DNA from: Epiperipatus broadwayi
Taxonomy: Eukaryota > Onychophora > Udeonychophora > Euonychophora > Peripatidae
Assembly (NCBI GenBank): GCA_028023455.1
Contig: JAQFVV010012395.1
Location: forward strand, 5,270,001 to 5,334,000
Length of the DNA stretch: 64,000 nt
Direction of reading: 5' to 3'
Below are positions 52,001 to 58,563 of the stretch, one piece after another; position 1 is the first letter of the stretch, and the number at the start of each line of letters is the position of its first letter. Position numbers and translations under genes: made by a program. The notes below the pieces were generated by a model. The model made no database searches, had not been told where the DNA came from, and saw nothing but the letters and a program-made list of their open reading frames with translations.

Positions 52001-55000
52001 TTTTAATAAAAGACATGTATTTTATTTTTATATTGTTTTTAAAATATATATTCAGTTTTCTAAGCCTCAGCTGATTTTTTTGTTATAATTTTTAGACTGA
52101 AACAAAATGCAAAGATAAGTAAAAAACAGGCAAAACTCTAGTATTGTATAGTGACCATGTGATGTTTACAGCAAAGATAAGTATTGTAATATTTCAAAAA
52201 ATATAATATGTGTATAAATATATAATTTAGATATTTATTTGTGTTGTTGGGAATTTTATTTTGGTGAGATAAGCCAACTTTTTGCATAATAGAGATAGAG
52301 TATTTAAAAAATTACTATCAATAACTGCTAACATTATTTTTTTGTTTTGATATTAGTAAAATATATTTTTCTTTTGATATCATGTTTGAAACAAATAAAT
52401 CATTCTCTAATGCTGATTTTTTTTTTTTGGACAGGCGAGTAAATCTAACATCCCAGTATTGCTTAAGATCTTCATTTGAGCAATCGTCATCAACAAATCT
52501 ACATGGCTTAGGGTAGTGATATAATGGCAGAGTTTGGAGCTCAAAGTCCATGGAATGTAGATTTCAATGTTCAAATTTCTTACGAATTCCCTGAGCAATA
52601 AACAACTTATTTAATTAGTAAAACTTAATTTATAGCTGTTTTATTTTTTGTTTTTAAATTTTCTAATAGACAGCTGATATTTTTATTCTTATTTAATGTG
52701 GTGATAATACATATCACTGAAAAACCTTTATACAGTCAGTGTCATTATCAGCAATCAATGTGTTCACATATAGATTATAAAATATATAAAATATAGAGAA
52801 GTATATTTTATCGGTATTTTTATATTGGACTATTTCCATCATCTAATATGTGTGGTGTCTTTAGAAAAGTTTAATTTAGTTGGTTAAAGCGTTACCTTAA
52901 AATTCAATAATCAAGAATCTAAGGACCCAAGTTCAAATCCCATGCTTGTACTGTCACTGGTCAGGCCAGCAACACCTGAAGAAGAGGGGAGAAAAATATC
53001 TCTCGAAACGTTGTGCATATACTAACTTGTTTGCTGTGATATTACTAACAGTTGAATGTATTTGGAATATTTAAATAAAAAATTAAACTTTTCTAAAGAC
53101 ATTCAATACACATATTAGATTATGGAAATAGTCCAATATAAAAATACAGCTAGAACACCATCATGACAAACCTTCAGGAAAACACTAAGTATATTTTATA
53201 ATTGTAAGATTTCTTACTTTAACAATTCTCCAGCATCTTTTGCAAATTTTGGAATATCGGCTGGTGTGATGGACATAAAATTACTCAAATCATTGCCGCT
53301 GCAATAGTAATCACCGGTACCTGCCGAGAGTAAAAAAAAATGCTACATTTTTCTCTTTACATGATAAAATATAAGTTTAAAAACTTTTAAATATTAAAAA
53401 ATAATTATTACATATATATTTTCAATTCAGAATATTAAATCATATTTAGTTACATGTTTATATAATAGGAATAAAAGAATTAAACTATTTGTATGTACAA
53501 ATTACATGTTTTTTTTTTGTTTTTTAATTTTCAAAGATTTTGGAATTATAGAAATGACAATTTTTATTTAGTTACACATTCCCTTTTTAGAGGGATATAG
53601 ACTATTCATGATAACGTAGTGAGCTGCTAATCTGATTCACAGTTTAAATATTTAAAAGATTACCCAAGAAGTATATATGGCACTGCTTGTAATATGGTAA
53701 AGGAAAGTCATGTGATGCTTAATTTTGATATACATCAATAATGCTGAACATGGTAGTAATGACATATAGATATAAAAAAACATTTTCACATTAGTATTGA
53801 AAATATACAACTTTATTTACAAATAAATATTTGAATTTCATTTATCTTACTGTACACTTTGCAGATAAAAAAGGCCCACATTACTACAGTTTTGGAACCA
53901 CCTCATTATCTATCATATCATCATCAGTTACAAATCAGAATCTTATATAAAGCAGGTCTATTGAATACTTTATTTGAAAATGGGAAAGATGCAAATACAT
54001 TCTTATCATATGTGTGGTTTTTTTCTGTTATAATCAATAAACTATTTATTTTTTGTATATCTACTTTATTGTCTATAAAAACAAAAAAATCCCACAAATT
54101 TCAGAAGTGTAGCAAATAAGATATATAATATCCACTTAATCATAAGCAGTAGCCAATCACAAATGACCATGGTCATTTAATAAAAAAATGAGGATGATGA
54201 TGTTCGTAATACTAATAATAATAATTTAATTCAATCCATTTAATGTACAATTTCACAGTACATAGGCCAATTATAGGCTACACAGCAATTATATAAATAT
54301 AATAAGGGAGAAAAAAATATTATATAAATAGTGTAAGTAAAATTTTAAAAACAATAGAGAGATGAAAAAAAAAAAAAAGAAATCACCTTAATAAACTAAT
54401 TATTATTTTTTATTATCCAGATTGAAATGATTAGCAAGCAAAATTCTTCATTATAAGAATCCAATAACCAGAACAATAGAGAAAAATTAAGCTCTATTAC
54501 AGTAATAGATTTTAATATAAAAGAAAAACTGATGCCTTAATTTTAAACTTAATAGAATTAAATGAAATAGTTAAACTACTAAAACGTCACATGATAACCA
54601 TGTCTTATGCTTACACAAGCTGTTAAAACAGTAACAAACTTTCATTACAGTAGTGCTATCAAATGCAAGCCATAGTAATCAATGAATGCTAGAAGGTTTG
54701 TGCATAAAATACCTATCTGGTGCCTACTCATCTGATAACCCCAGACTAATTTGTAGCTTGTGGTTTTCATCAGTGAGCAGCCTTGGATCTGAGAGTACTG
54801 CATCTCGATTTTTGGACCTAATGCAATGCTCCAGCAGTCACCTTTTATCTACTTAGTTAACTATAATACTATGAACCCAAAAAGAAAACATAATAATGGT
54901 TTCAATTCAAGATAATTTACTTGTATAGATAAATATCTAAACCTAGTTCAGAATTCAAGCATTTTGCTATCTTTAGGTTTTTTTAACAACCATAATCACC

Positions 55001-58000
55001 ATCATCCTATGGGCAGGATTGGTATTAAACCACTAAAACAACACATGATTGCCATTTCTTATGCTTATACAAGCTGTTAAAACAGTAACAAACTTTCCAT
55101 ACATAAATGACACTTAATGCAAATCATAGTAATCAATGAATGTAAGAAGATTTGTGCATAAAATTCCTATCTAATGCCTACTGATCCAATATCTCAAGAT
55201 TAGTTTCTATCTTGTGGCTTTCATTAGTGTGAAACTTTGGATCTGAGAGCAATGCACCTAATCTTTGAATCTAATGCAACCTTTCAGCAGCCATTTTTTA
55301 CCTATTTAATTATCTATAAAGCTATGATCCCCAAATGAAAACAATGTTTTCAATCCAAGTTAATTCACTTGTATAGGCATACAGTTCTGAACCCAATTCA
55401 GTATCTATACATTTTAAGCCCATAAACATCACATGATTACCGTTTCTTATGCTTGCTTATAACTGTTATTAAAACAGGCAAAAACTCTCTACATGTATTG
55501 CCATTCAGTGCAAGCCAGAGTAATCAATGGATGCCAGAAGGCTACAAGCCAGAAACTAGTCTGGGGATTTGGATGAGTAGGCACTAGATGGGGATTTTAT
55601 GCACAAGTCTTCTGGCATCCATTGATGACTCTGGCTTGCATTGAGTGGCAATACATGTAAAGAATTTTTGCCTGTTTTTATCTATACATTTTGGTGTATT
55701 TGGTTTTCCAATAACTATAATCATCATCATCCTAAAAGCAGGATTGGTATTAAGCTATTAAAACATCATAAGATAATCATTAGATCTTAAGACCTAGGTG
55801 AAGTGCTCTCAGATCCAAAACTCCTCAATGATGCTACTCTAGGGATATTGGATGAATAGGCACTTTATATACAAACCTTCTAGCATCCATTTGATTATTA
55901 TGGCTTGCACTGCGTGGCACTACTGTATGGAAAGTTTGCTACTATTTTACATAAAATAGTTTCCAAATTTTAATAAATCACTGTTATAATTTTATATAAA
56001 AAAATTGAAATTTCTTATCTTTCTCAAATTAAAAAATACCATGATATGATTGAATTTTAATAATATACTATTTGGAGTGGGGATACCAACAATAGATCCA
56101 TATTTAACAATAGGAAAGACAAAAGATTTGGAATAATTTACATTTTTATTTGTTCATTAAACATTTTTCTGTTTAATAAGATATATAAAGATACTTAAAC
56201 TTATTAGATTATAATATTCCTGAACATTTGTCCATATTGATCACATTTTATTATATTATGACATATAGTTATTAATATCAATATGTAGAAAAATATAACC
56301 TTTTAATATAATGATGTTGATAATAATAATATACTAGAGATGAATTTTGTGATGATTATACACACTAATCAGTAAACCACAAAAATGTCCATATATAGAA
56401 CATATTGGAACATTATATTCATGCTATCTTTTACCTTACTTTGAAGGACTTCAATGCCATGCCTAATTGTTTAACTCTCCCATGTATTTTATATCACCTA
56501 CCATATTTTCCCAATGAAAATATTCAACACTGCACTTCTTTAGAATGTCTTTGAAATAATCTTTATAATGTAAATTGGTCCATTTCTACCATGGAAATCA
56601 TATTCAAGTTCACAATAAAATACCCTTTTAGGAAGTCTTGCATTATTCATTTGTCTTATATGCTCAATCCAATGAAAATGAGATTTCACTAATATCAGAC
56701 TCCATAGTAAATACATCCAGAAAGATGAATAATATATTGATTACCCTTACGATCTTGTTATTGTAAATGATTTTTTTTTAAAAGTTTTTTGATAAGATGT
56801 CCTAGTGTCACTTCCAAATAGTAAATTAAGTAAAATAACAACTCTGTATATAGATAATTTATTTGCCATAATTTTTTCACTGTGATGAAATATTATTTAA
56901 TTTATTAAAAGTAACAGTACATTGGAGTCTCTGCTGTACCTCAACATCTACATTCATCTTTCTATTTCAAAAGATACCAAAATATTTAAATTGCTTATAT
57001 TCTCAAGTTAATAACCATATAAGCTAAAAGTTGTTGCTTTATATATATATATAATGTTTTCACGGTTATATGATGTAAATAAAATAATTTCTGGATTAAA
57101 CCATGTGGTTTCGATTAATTCCCAACATTTTGATGAAATAGCACCCATCATTGTCAAAGTTAACTTTTCAAAGAAAAACCGTTAGATCTCAAATATTAAC
57201 GAGATTGAATGTGAGGCAAAGAATGAGATTGGAAATAGTTGAGTATTCAGAATACCCTAGATTAACAAAATATTTATTTTCTTCAGTTTCACCATTAACT
57301 TATTTCAACTAATATAAACTTGAAATTAATTAATCGTGAAACTGAAGAATTTTGTTAATTCACGTAACTACTTCAGGCTCAATCTCAGTCTTTACCTCAC
57401 ACTCAATCTCTTTACCATTTGAGATCTAACAGTTTTTCTTTGAAAAGTTAACCTTAACAATGGTGGATACTACTTTATCGAAATGTTGGAAATTAATTAA
57501 AACTAACATGCAGTTTAAACCAAAAACTATTATATATATATATATCTTTGTTAAGGTGTTTTAAAAATACAGTTGATCAAGTTCCTATCTAATATAAAAA
57601 AGAGATATTTCTAAGTGAGTTTATTTTCTGTGAAAAACAATATATTAAATAAATAATTGTTCATCACCTTTCACATTTTTAAATAAAGCCACCATTACTT
57701 TATATATATGTTATTTTAATTTTCATTTCATTATATATGACAATCATTAGGGATTACCCACTATACATGCGCTGTAAATTAATGAATATTCTTCTTTCCA
57801 AATGCAAGATAAAGTTTTTGGAAAAGATAGAATAAATTACTCTACATTTTTAACCTAAACATATATATATATAGAGGCAAATCTTAAGCATTTGAAAATA
57901 AAAATGTGAAGATATTAATTAATCACTTTTAATTCCATTTGCCAACCAGAGTAATCAATGGATGCCAGAAGGCTTGTGCATAAAATCCCCATTTAGTGCC

Positions 58001-58563
58001 TACTCATCGCACTGAGTGGCCCTACTGTATGGAGAATTTTGTCTGTTTTAATAATAACTATGTGCTAGCATAAGGAATAGTGATCATGTGAAGAATGGAA
58101 GAAGTTTTGGACATCTTAGAAGGATTATATAGTATAAGTATTGAATAAAATCAATGGACATTAAATGGCACTGAGACAGATGTCCATGATTGTTTTCTGG
58201 CTATTGGCCTTCTGGTAAAAAAAAAAAAAAAATAGTAGATTTATAAATCCATTCAAACAAACTGGTTTGAATTCAAAACTCTAATGGATTTAAAAGTTCA
58301 AGACGATTACAGGATGGAAACAGTGGAAATCAATGCTCTCTAGCACAAGATTTCAAAAATCTCAAAACTCAACCTGAAATGTTATTTAGTATGTCCATTT
58401 ATAATTTAATATGACTTTTGGGACTGAACATAGATGATGCTAGTATATGATAACTTTAAATTGAGAAAATCAATATTTGTTGGTTCTTACCCGTAGTAAC
58501 AGCCAGGGTTACAGAATCATTGGTTGAGGCTTCTTTCAGTGCTTGAGTTATTTCTCTGTACAT
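16580..58563 (-). CDS. ECI2: Enoyl-CoA delta-isomerase 2-like gene, six C-terminal exons (partial)
   Basis: Crotonase-fold enzyme that moves cis or trans double bonds at C3 to trans-C2 in enoyl-CoA, feeding unsaturated fatty acids into beta-oxidation in peroxisomes or mitochondria. Six exons join in frame (228 residues). Family signatures in order: [14 protein letters not shown] (first oxyanion-hole segment), FIDFPKP and [10 protein letters not shown] (second oxyanion-hole segment), [24 protein letters not shown] (its Glu occupies the position reported as catalytic in yeast Eci1-type isomerases), [19 protein letters not shown] and a C-terminal helix ending FFQRKSSL. The N-terminal part (acyl-CoA-binding domain in many ECI2 proteins, and the start of the isomerase domain) is missing and probably lies right of the window. 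All introns are GT-AG, 5.2 to 10.9 kb. The last three residues are SSL rather than a canonical SKL peroxisomal signal. Confidence 0.93.
16767..17007 (+). mobile_element. Foldback element F2, copy 3
   Basis: It is flanked by a 12-bp duplication, TAATAATATAGG, at 16755-16766 and 17008-17019. The left tail reads ATCACATGACCACCACTTCT; the core (16858-16896) has CTGACGA, GGC-CACAA-GCC and GAAATTAGTC. Its arms (ATTGCCACACACAGCAAG and complement) differ from other F2 copies yet pair with each other. The 5' strand of the outer stem I is lost. Confidence 0.8.
17020..18630. other. AT-rich intron sequence with a faint non-LTR trace
   Basis: Mostly featureless. Around 18250-18300 the plus strand reads [13 protein letters not shown], reminiscent of the SDHHLV block that ends the endonuclease of non-LTR elements; nothing more can be supported. 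Confidence 0.3.
18630..18930 (-). repeat. Divergent F2-like foldback copy
   Basis: The left part matches the F2 tail (ATATCACATGGTCACC), followed by TCAATAGATGCCA and AAATCCCTATC. On the minus strand a core reads TTGACAA, a hairpin AGAC-AATAT-GTCT, then GAAATTAATC and TGGGGATG. The hairpin differs from other copies but still pairs over 4 bp. The first box has lost its C. Confidence 0.5.
19480..22735 (-). mobile_element. Non-LTR retrotransposon remnant (minus strand)
   Basis: A minus-strand frame near 21350-21250 reads [20 protein letters not shown] followed by NAFIDF, matching the reverse transcriptase block LYVAFIDF-KAFD. Flanking segments share sequence with the minus-strand elements at 43290-46330 and 58985-60418 (for example the stretch around 22250-22300 and the one around 60260-60300). 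Many stops and frameshifts; inactive. It is interrupted by foldback F1 near 21715-21970. Confidence 0.5.
21715..21970. repeat. Foldback repeat F1 copy
   Basis: Starts TTTTCCTGAAGGTTTGTGA, then CCATCATCTAATATGAG and TTGAATGTCTTTAGAAAAAT; the right half is the inverted complement. It is inserted in the non-LTR remnant, with an approximate, diverged target duplication (TCTAAAAGTGAGTT / CCTATAAAAGAGTTT). Confidence 0.7.
22764..23819 (+). mobile_element. Probable solo LTR
   Basis: The ends are TGTTAG...CACAACA, flanked by ATATA at 22759-22763 and 23820-23824. A TATAAATAG box at 23406-23414 and AATAAA at 23592-23597 sit at plausible U3 and R positions. The U3 part holds four tandem units of about 66 bp (about 22859-23105). 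No coding region or second LTR is seen. The family is unassigned. Confidence 0.55.
22859..23105. repeat. Four-unit tandem repeat in the U3-like region
   Basis: Units of about 63-68 bp share AAAAGCAATG-AAAAAGATTGCTG followed by AAATAAA and AAACTTA-type words. Such repeats often act as enhancers in LTR U3 regions; a role here is inference. Confidence 0.6.
23825..24560 (-). mobile_element. Continuation of minus-strand non-LTR remnant
   Basis: Sequence at 23820-23880 repeats 22680-22735 (TTAGCATTATCCAGCAA), showing that the host element was split and partly duplicated around the solo LTR. No clean domain can be read. Positions 24460-24560 resemble 34090-34170. Confidence 0.3.
25035..25195 (-). 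mobile_element. 3' end of an RTE-type non-LTR retrotransposon
   Basis: The minus strand reads [30 protein letters not shown] and ILQWIDNG, the standard C-terminal block of RTE-type ORFs (RWxDDIRK...A.DR..W..LGEAYVQQW). It ends in an (ATG)n-rich tail at 25035-25055 as in RTE elements. Confidence 0.75.
25200..26140. other. ECI2 intron, nothing recognised
   Basis: AT-rich intron sequence without a supported gene or repeat boundary. Confidence 0.4.
26147..26290 (-). CDS. ECI2: ECI2-like exon 5 of 6 in window
   Basis: 144 bp, 48 codons in phase 0, acceptor CCAATTCCAG, donor GTATTT (weaker than the others). It encodes [20 protein letters not shown] and FVTEVFPD and ends [10 protein letters not shown]. 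Confidence 0.93.
26295..29310. other. ECI2 intron with decayed repeat sequence
   Basis: A tRNA-like SINE fragment may lie at about 26775-26880 (minus; CTCAAGATCTATGG and GTGTCATTTC are shared with 36566-36668). The purine-rich stretch 27300-28600 looks like a decayed retroelement but no domain can be read. Confidence 0.3.
29315..31518 (+). mobile_element. Probable solo LTR, 2.2 kb
   Basis: The termini are the 7-bp inverted pair TGTAACG...CGTTACA, with TG...CA ends and a 4-bp duplication, CTAT, at 29311-29314 and 31519-31522. A TATA box (GTGTATATAAACG, near 30361) and AATAAA near 30592 sit mid-element as promoter and polyadenylation signals of an LTR would. A perfect 22-bp tandem duplication lies near 30443-30486. 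Length and 4-bp duplication suggest a Gypsy-type LTR; the family is inference. Confidence 0.6.
31523..33538. other. ECI2 intron, AT-rich
   Basis: Only simple sequence is seen, including a short TGCA tandem run near 32318-32335. Confidence 0.4.
33554..33662 (+). mobile_element. Short tRNA-derived SINE with perfect 15-bp target duplication
   Basis: The insert is about 109 bp: a tRNA-like body (acceptor-like AGCATTG and TGATGCT can pair; an extended anticodon-type stem CAGCTGC/GCAGTTG encloses TTTACAA; a B-box-like GGGTTTGCTTTCC) followed by an A-rich tail. AAAACATTAAAATGT occurs at 33539-33553 and again at 33663-33677. The same family occurs at 49797-49898. Confidence 0.8.
33690..34960. other. 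ECI2 intron with possible tRNA-like SINE pieces
   Basis: A TTGGCTCAGTTGAGCAGAG word followed by CTTGAATTTCC at about 33872-33925 resembles tRNA A and B boxes. No boundaries are clear, and the remainder is unremarkable. Confidence 0.3.
34965..36565. other. ECI2 intron, mostly unassigned
   Basis: A minus-strand tRNA-like SINE fragment may lie at 34965-35050. Nothing else could be supported. Confidence 0.25.
36566..36670 (+). repeat. tRNA-like SINE fragment
   Basis: GATTTAGTACAGTGATAAG, AAAGTTCAAGGTCTATGAAT and TCATTTCTGATGCTCAAAT follow the same order as fragments near 26780 (minus), 37865 (minus) and 52497 (plus), suggesting one old SINE family. No target duplication identified. Confidence 0.4.
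36772..36861 (-). CDS. ECI2: ECI2-like exon 4 of 6 in window
   Basis: 90 bp, exactly 30 codons in phase 0, acceptor TTGAATAG, donor GTAAGG. It encodes [17 protein letters not shown] and [13 protein letters not shown], including the proposed catalytic Glu. Confidence 0.95.
36985..37765. repeat. Foldback family F3, compound inverted-repeat structure
   Basis: Two interlocked inverted repeats are present. One pairs 36985-37080 with 37314-37402 (shared TACACTCTCTGTATTACATT). The other pairs 37080-37310 with 37512-37750 (shared TTATGGCTCACCT and GTTTCTACTTAAATA, and their complements). Each copy of the second arm carries a hammerhead-like core, in opposite orientations. It looks like one F3 element with the end of another inserted in its loop. 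Confidence 0.65.
37143..37212 (-). ncRNA. Hammerhead-like ribozyme motif (F3)
   Basis: On the minus strand: AATATTCT, TAGC, TCCTCA, CTGAGGT, hairpin GAGC-CATAA-GCTT, GAAAC, palindrome-like ACCGATTGGT, C, TGGGGA, TA, AGAGTATT. Both stem I helices and stem II pair. Position 9 of the core is U instead of A, which would be expected to hurt catalysis. Confidence 0.55.
37865..37955 (-). repeat. tRNA-like SINE fragment
   Basis: The minus strand reads TTAGCTCAGTGGTGG, a good A box, then GAGAGCTAAAGGTTC and GGATCAAAGC, followed by TGTCACTTTC. It belongs with the fragments at 36566 and 52497. Confidence 0.5.
38404..38547. repeat. Foldback hairpin F4 (MITE-like)
   Basis: Arms of about 50 bp (TTTCAACTTACGCCCCATG at the left, the complement CATGGGGCATAAGTTGAAA at the right) enclose a loop of about 42 bp. 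It is much less AT-rich than its surroundings. There are no further copies in the window and no obvious target duplication. Confidence 0.7.
39540..40100. repeat. Homopolymer-dominated low-complexity block
   Basis: Long runs of T, A, C and G alternate (for example runs of C, GAGGGTGGGGG, then runs of T and A). Open frames here encode only Phe and Lys runs and are not genes. The pattern looks like a sequencing or consensus artefact, or a collapsed hairpin. Confidence 0.7.
40101..42240. other. ECI2 intron, nothing recognised
   Basis: AT-rich. The region 41250-41900 is purine-rich and may be a decayed retroelement, but no domain is readable. Confidence 0.3.
42242..42362 (-). CDS. ECI2: ECI2-like exon 3 of 6 in window
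   Basis: 121 bp, acceptor TTTTTTTAG, donor GTAAGT. It encodes [23 protein letters not shown] and DAVYASDR, the core of the CoA-binding crotonase fold. Confidence 0.95.
42669..42955 (+). mobile_element. Foldback family F3, full copy
   Basis: Terminal arms (TCACTAGAGGGGGCTTACC, and at the right the complement of TCACTAGAGGGAGCTTACC) extend about 45 bp and continue through AAAATCTCTTTCGGAAGG and its complement. The hammerhead-like core is on the plus strand at 42805-42865. I could not identify a clean target duplication. Confidence 0.7.
42805..42865 (+). ncRNA. Hammerhead-like ribozyme motif (F3)
   Basis: Stem I pairs TTCTCA with TGGGGA and, across a loop AGC/TA, GTCCT with AGGAC. Core: CTGAGGT, hairpin GAG-TCATTAG-CTC, GAAAC. 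Stem III is the perfect palindrome ACCAATTGGT followed by C. The outer helix differs completely from F2 but still pairs, and the loop sizes are the same. Core position 9 is U. Confidence 0.6.
43290..46330 (-). mobile_element. Non-LTR retrotransposon remnant (minus strand)
   Basis: The minus strand near 44560-44430 reads [17 protein letters not shown], a reverse transcriptase block (LYVAFIDL-KAFD-VN). Sequence near 43400-43500 and 44700-44960 parallels the elements at 19480 and 58985. It is heavily decayed. Its 5' part from 44897 is duplicated downstream. Confidence 0.55.
44897..46107. repeat. Segmental direct repeat, first unit
   Basis: About 1.2 kb repeated with an offset of about 1671 bp at 46568-47773, starting GTCCAAATCTAAATCAGTAG and ending TTTTTAAGCCTATA. 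The units differ by scattered substitutions and short indels, so the duplication is old. Confidence 0.85.
46568..47773. repeat. Segmental direct repeat, second unit
   Basis: Second copy of the 44897-46107 unit, separated by about 460 bp. Neither unit has an open reading frame of note. Confidence 0.85.
48150..48460. repeat. Interspersed repeat related to the sequence around the hAT insertion
   Basis: AAATGCGCAGGAAC, AGCTGGCCTCTGAATG, AGCTAGGACTCATA and TTCATTATTATTTTTATATG match, in order, sequence at 12840-12960 and 16044-16065. The copies are too diverged to show the ends. Confidence 0.5.
48470..49715. other. ECI2 intron, nothing recognised
   Basis: AT-rich; short open frames have no recognisable product. 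Confidence 0.35.
49718..50362. mobile_element. Mariner-like non-autonomous DNA element with nested SINE
   Basis: Terminal inverted repeats of about 25 bp (left CATAGTGTGTCTCAGTG, right end complementary to CACAGTGTGTCCCAATG) next to TA at the left and CA at the right. No transposase reading frame can be recovered. The SINE at 49797-49898 is nested inside. Confidence 0.5.
49797..49898 (-). mobile_element. Short tRNA-derived SINE, minus strand
   Basis: The minus strand is tRNA-Gly-like (GGTGGCCTAGTGGTTAG, anticodon-arm-like CTGCCTCCCAAGTAG, B-box-like GGGTTTGCTTCCC), followed by an A-rich tail. ACATAGGAACATA flanks it at 49784-49796 and 49899-49911. The start (TGTCGATGTATTGGTG) and the tail junction align with the SINE at 33554-33662, so both belong to one roughly 100-bp family. 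It is not an intact tRNA gene because the acceptor stem is mismatched. Confidence 0.8.
50370..52105. other. ECI2 intron, nothing recognised
   Basis: AT-rich with ATATAC-type simple sequence near 51700-51960. Open frames here look random. Confidence 0.35.
52122..52170 (-). mobile_element. Minimal 49-bp F2-derived insertion
   Basis: Only the two ends of F2 are present: AAAACAGGCAAAACTCT, a short junction, then GTGACCATGTGATGTTTA (the tail, reversed). A 13-bp duplication, GCAAAGATAAGTA, flanks it at 52109-52121 and 52171-52183. Confidence 0.75.
52497..52600 (+). repeat. tRNA-like SINE fragment
   Basis: GTAGTGATATAATGGCAGAG, GGAGCTCAAAGTCCATGGAA and ATGTTCAAATTTC parallel the fragment at 36566-36670. 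Confidence 0.4.
52812..53186 (+). mobile_element. Foldback F1 element with tRNA-like promoter and hammerhead core
   Basis: The inverted arms (CCATCATCTAATATG, GTCTTTAGAAAAGTTTAAT and complements) enclose a unique middle. Duplication AAGTATATTTTAT flanks it at 52799-52811 and 53187-53199. The middle has a tRNA A-box-like TTTAGTTGGTTAAAGC (about 52875-52890), a B-box-like AGTTCAAATCC (52930-52940) and a hammerhead-like core at 52973-53016. The outer right end (AAACCTTCAGGAAAACACT) matches the 5.9-kb F1 copy. The element stops 31 bases from the splice donor of ECI2 exon 2. Confidence 0.8.
52973..53016 (+). ncRNA. Hammerhead-like core, Penelope style (F1)
   Basis: CAC-CTGAAGA, a purine/pyrimidine hairpin (GGGAGA with TCTCTC), GAAAC, GTT, GTG. 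Stem I inner pairing CAC/GTG and the self-complementary AACGTT are as expected for hammerheads of Penelope-like elements that work as dimers. The base of stem II contains extra unpaired bases. Confidence 0.5.
53218..53320 (-). CDS. ECI2: ECI2-like exon 2 of 6 in window
   Basis: 103 bp, acceptor CTCTCGGCAG, donor GTAAGA. It encodes [14 protein letters not shown] and continues to DAGELL. Phase 1 in, phase 2 out. An F1 foldback element ends 31 bases inside the following intron. Confidence 0.95.
53340..54560. other. ECI2 intron, nothing recognised
   Basis: AT-rich. An 86-codon open frame at 53859-54119 has no recognisable features. Confidence 0.35.
54730..54788 (-). ncRNA. Hammerhead-like motif, array unit A
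   Basis: The minus strand carries CTGATGA, a hairpin AACC-ACAA-GCTA region, then CAAAT where GAAAT is expected, TAGTC and TGGGGTTATC. One core G is changed, so this copy is probably dead. Confidence 0.45.
55183..55243 (-). ncRNA. Hammerhead-like motif, array unit B
   Basis: The minus strand carries ATCCAA, CTAATGA (second box position changed), GAAAC, TAATC and TTGGAT. It is degenerate but the outer stem ATCCAA/TTGGAT still pairs. Confidence 0.45.
55416..55678 (+). mobile_element. Compact F2 copy nested in the F2 array
   Basis: Flanked by TATCTATACATTTT at 55402-55415 and 55679-55692 (the last base or two could belong to the element). The tail reads CATAAACATCACATG and the arms ATTGCCATTCAGTGCAAG and complement. 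The CTGATGA part is deleted; GAAACTAGTC remains. Confidence 0.8.
56395..57035 (-). mobile_element. Non-LTR retrotransposon fragment (minus strand)
   Basis: It parallels the 3' half of the element at 58985-60418 (for example TTTCCCAATGAAAATATTCA and CCTCAACATCTA have counterparts there). It is cut off at 57035, just before foldback F5. Confidence 0.5.
57080..57530. repeat. Long foldback F5
   Basis: Arms of about 150-200 bp: left CAACATTTTGATGAAATAGC, CATCATTGTCAAAGTTAAC and AACTTTTCAAAGAAAAAC; right the complement of each with scattered differences. The words GACAATG-TG and CGAAATGTTGG within the arms recall a worn Penelope-type hammerhead core, but the match is weak. Confidence 0.7.
57938..58065 (-). 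repeat. F2 fragment
   Basis: GCCAACCAGAGTAATCAATG, GCATAAAATCCCCATTTAG and GAGAATTTTGTCTGTTTTA are F2 arm pieces, with the hammerhead region deleted. The reversed tail continues to about 58095. Confidence 0.7.
58491..58563 (-). CDS. ECI2: ECI2-like exon 1 of 6 in window
   Basis: 73 bp, starting in phase 0 after an acceptor TTCCATTCCAG and ending before donor GTAAGA. It encodes [16 protein letters not shown] and SVTLAVTT plus one base. The ATG at its start is an internal Met in the family, so it need not be the start codon. Confidence 0.9.

Larger units (their letters stand above)
54566..55945 (-). mobile_element. Tandem array of F2 elements (about 2.5 units)
   Basis: Unit A (about 54566-55025) and unit B (55026-55401 plus 55693-55745) are full-length direct repeats of about 450 bp, each starting with the F2 tail (CACATGATAACCATGTCTTA or variant). 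Unit C (about 55746-55945) is internally deleted and ends in the F2 right arm (TTGCACTGCGTGGCACTAC). Unit B is interrupted by a compact F2 copy. Units A and B have minus-strand hammerhead-like cores. Confidence 0.7.

Noticed and set aside
52318-52598. Two minus-strand open frames of 63-77 codons
   Set aside because: They overlap a tRNA-like SINE fragment and lack splice or homology support.
54566-55945. CRISPR-like array from the repeated F2 words
   Set aside because: Repeats are hundreds of bases long, diverged and eukaryotic; there is no repeat-spacer periodicity.
58561-58563. ECI2 start codon at the ATG opening the first recognised exon
   Set aside because: It is directly preceded by a splice acceptor, and the family has conserved isomerase sequence upstream of this Met.
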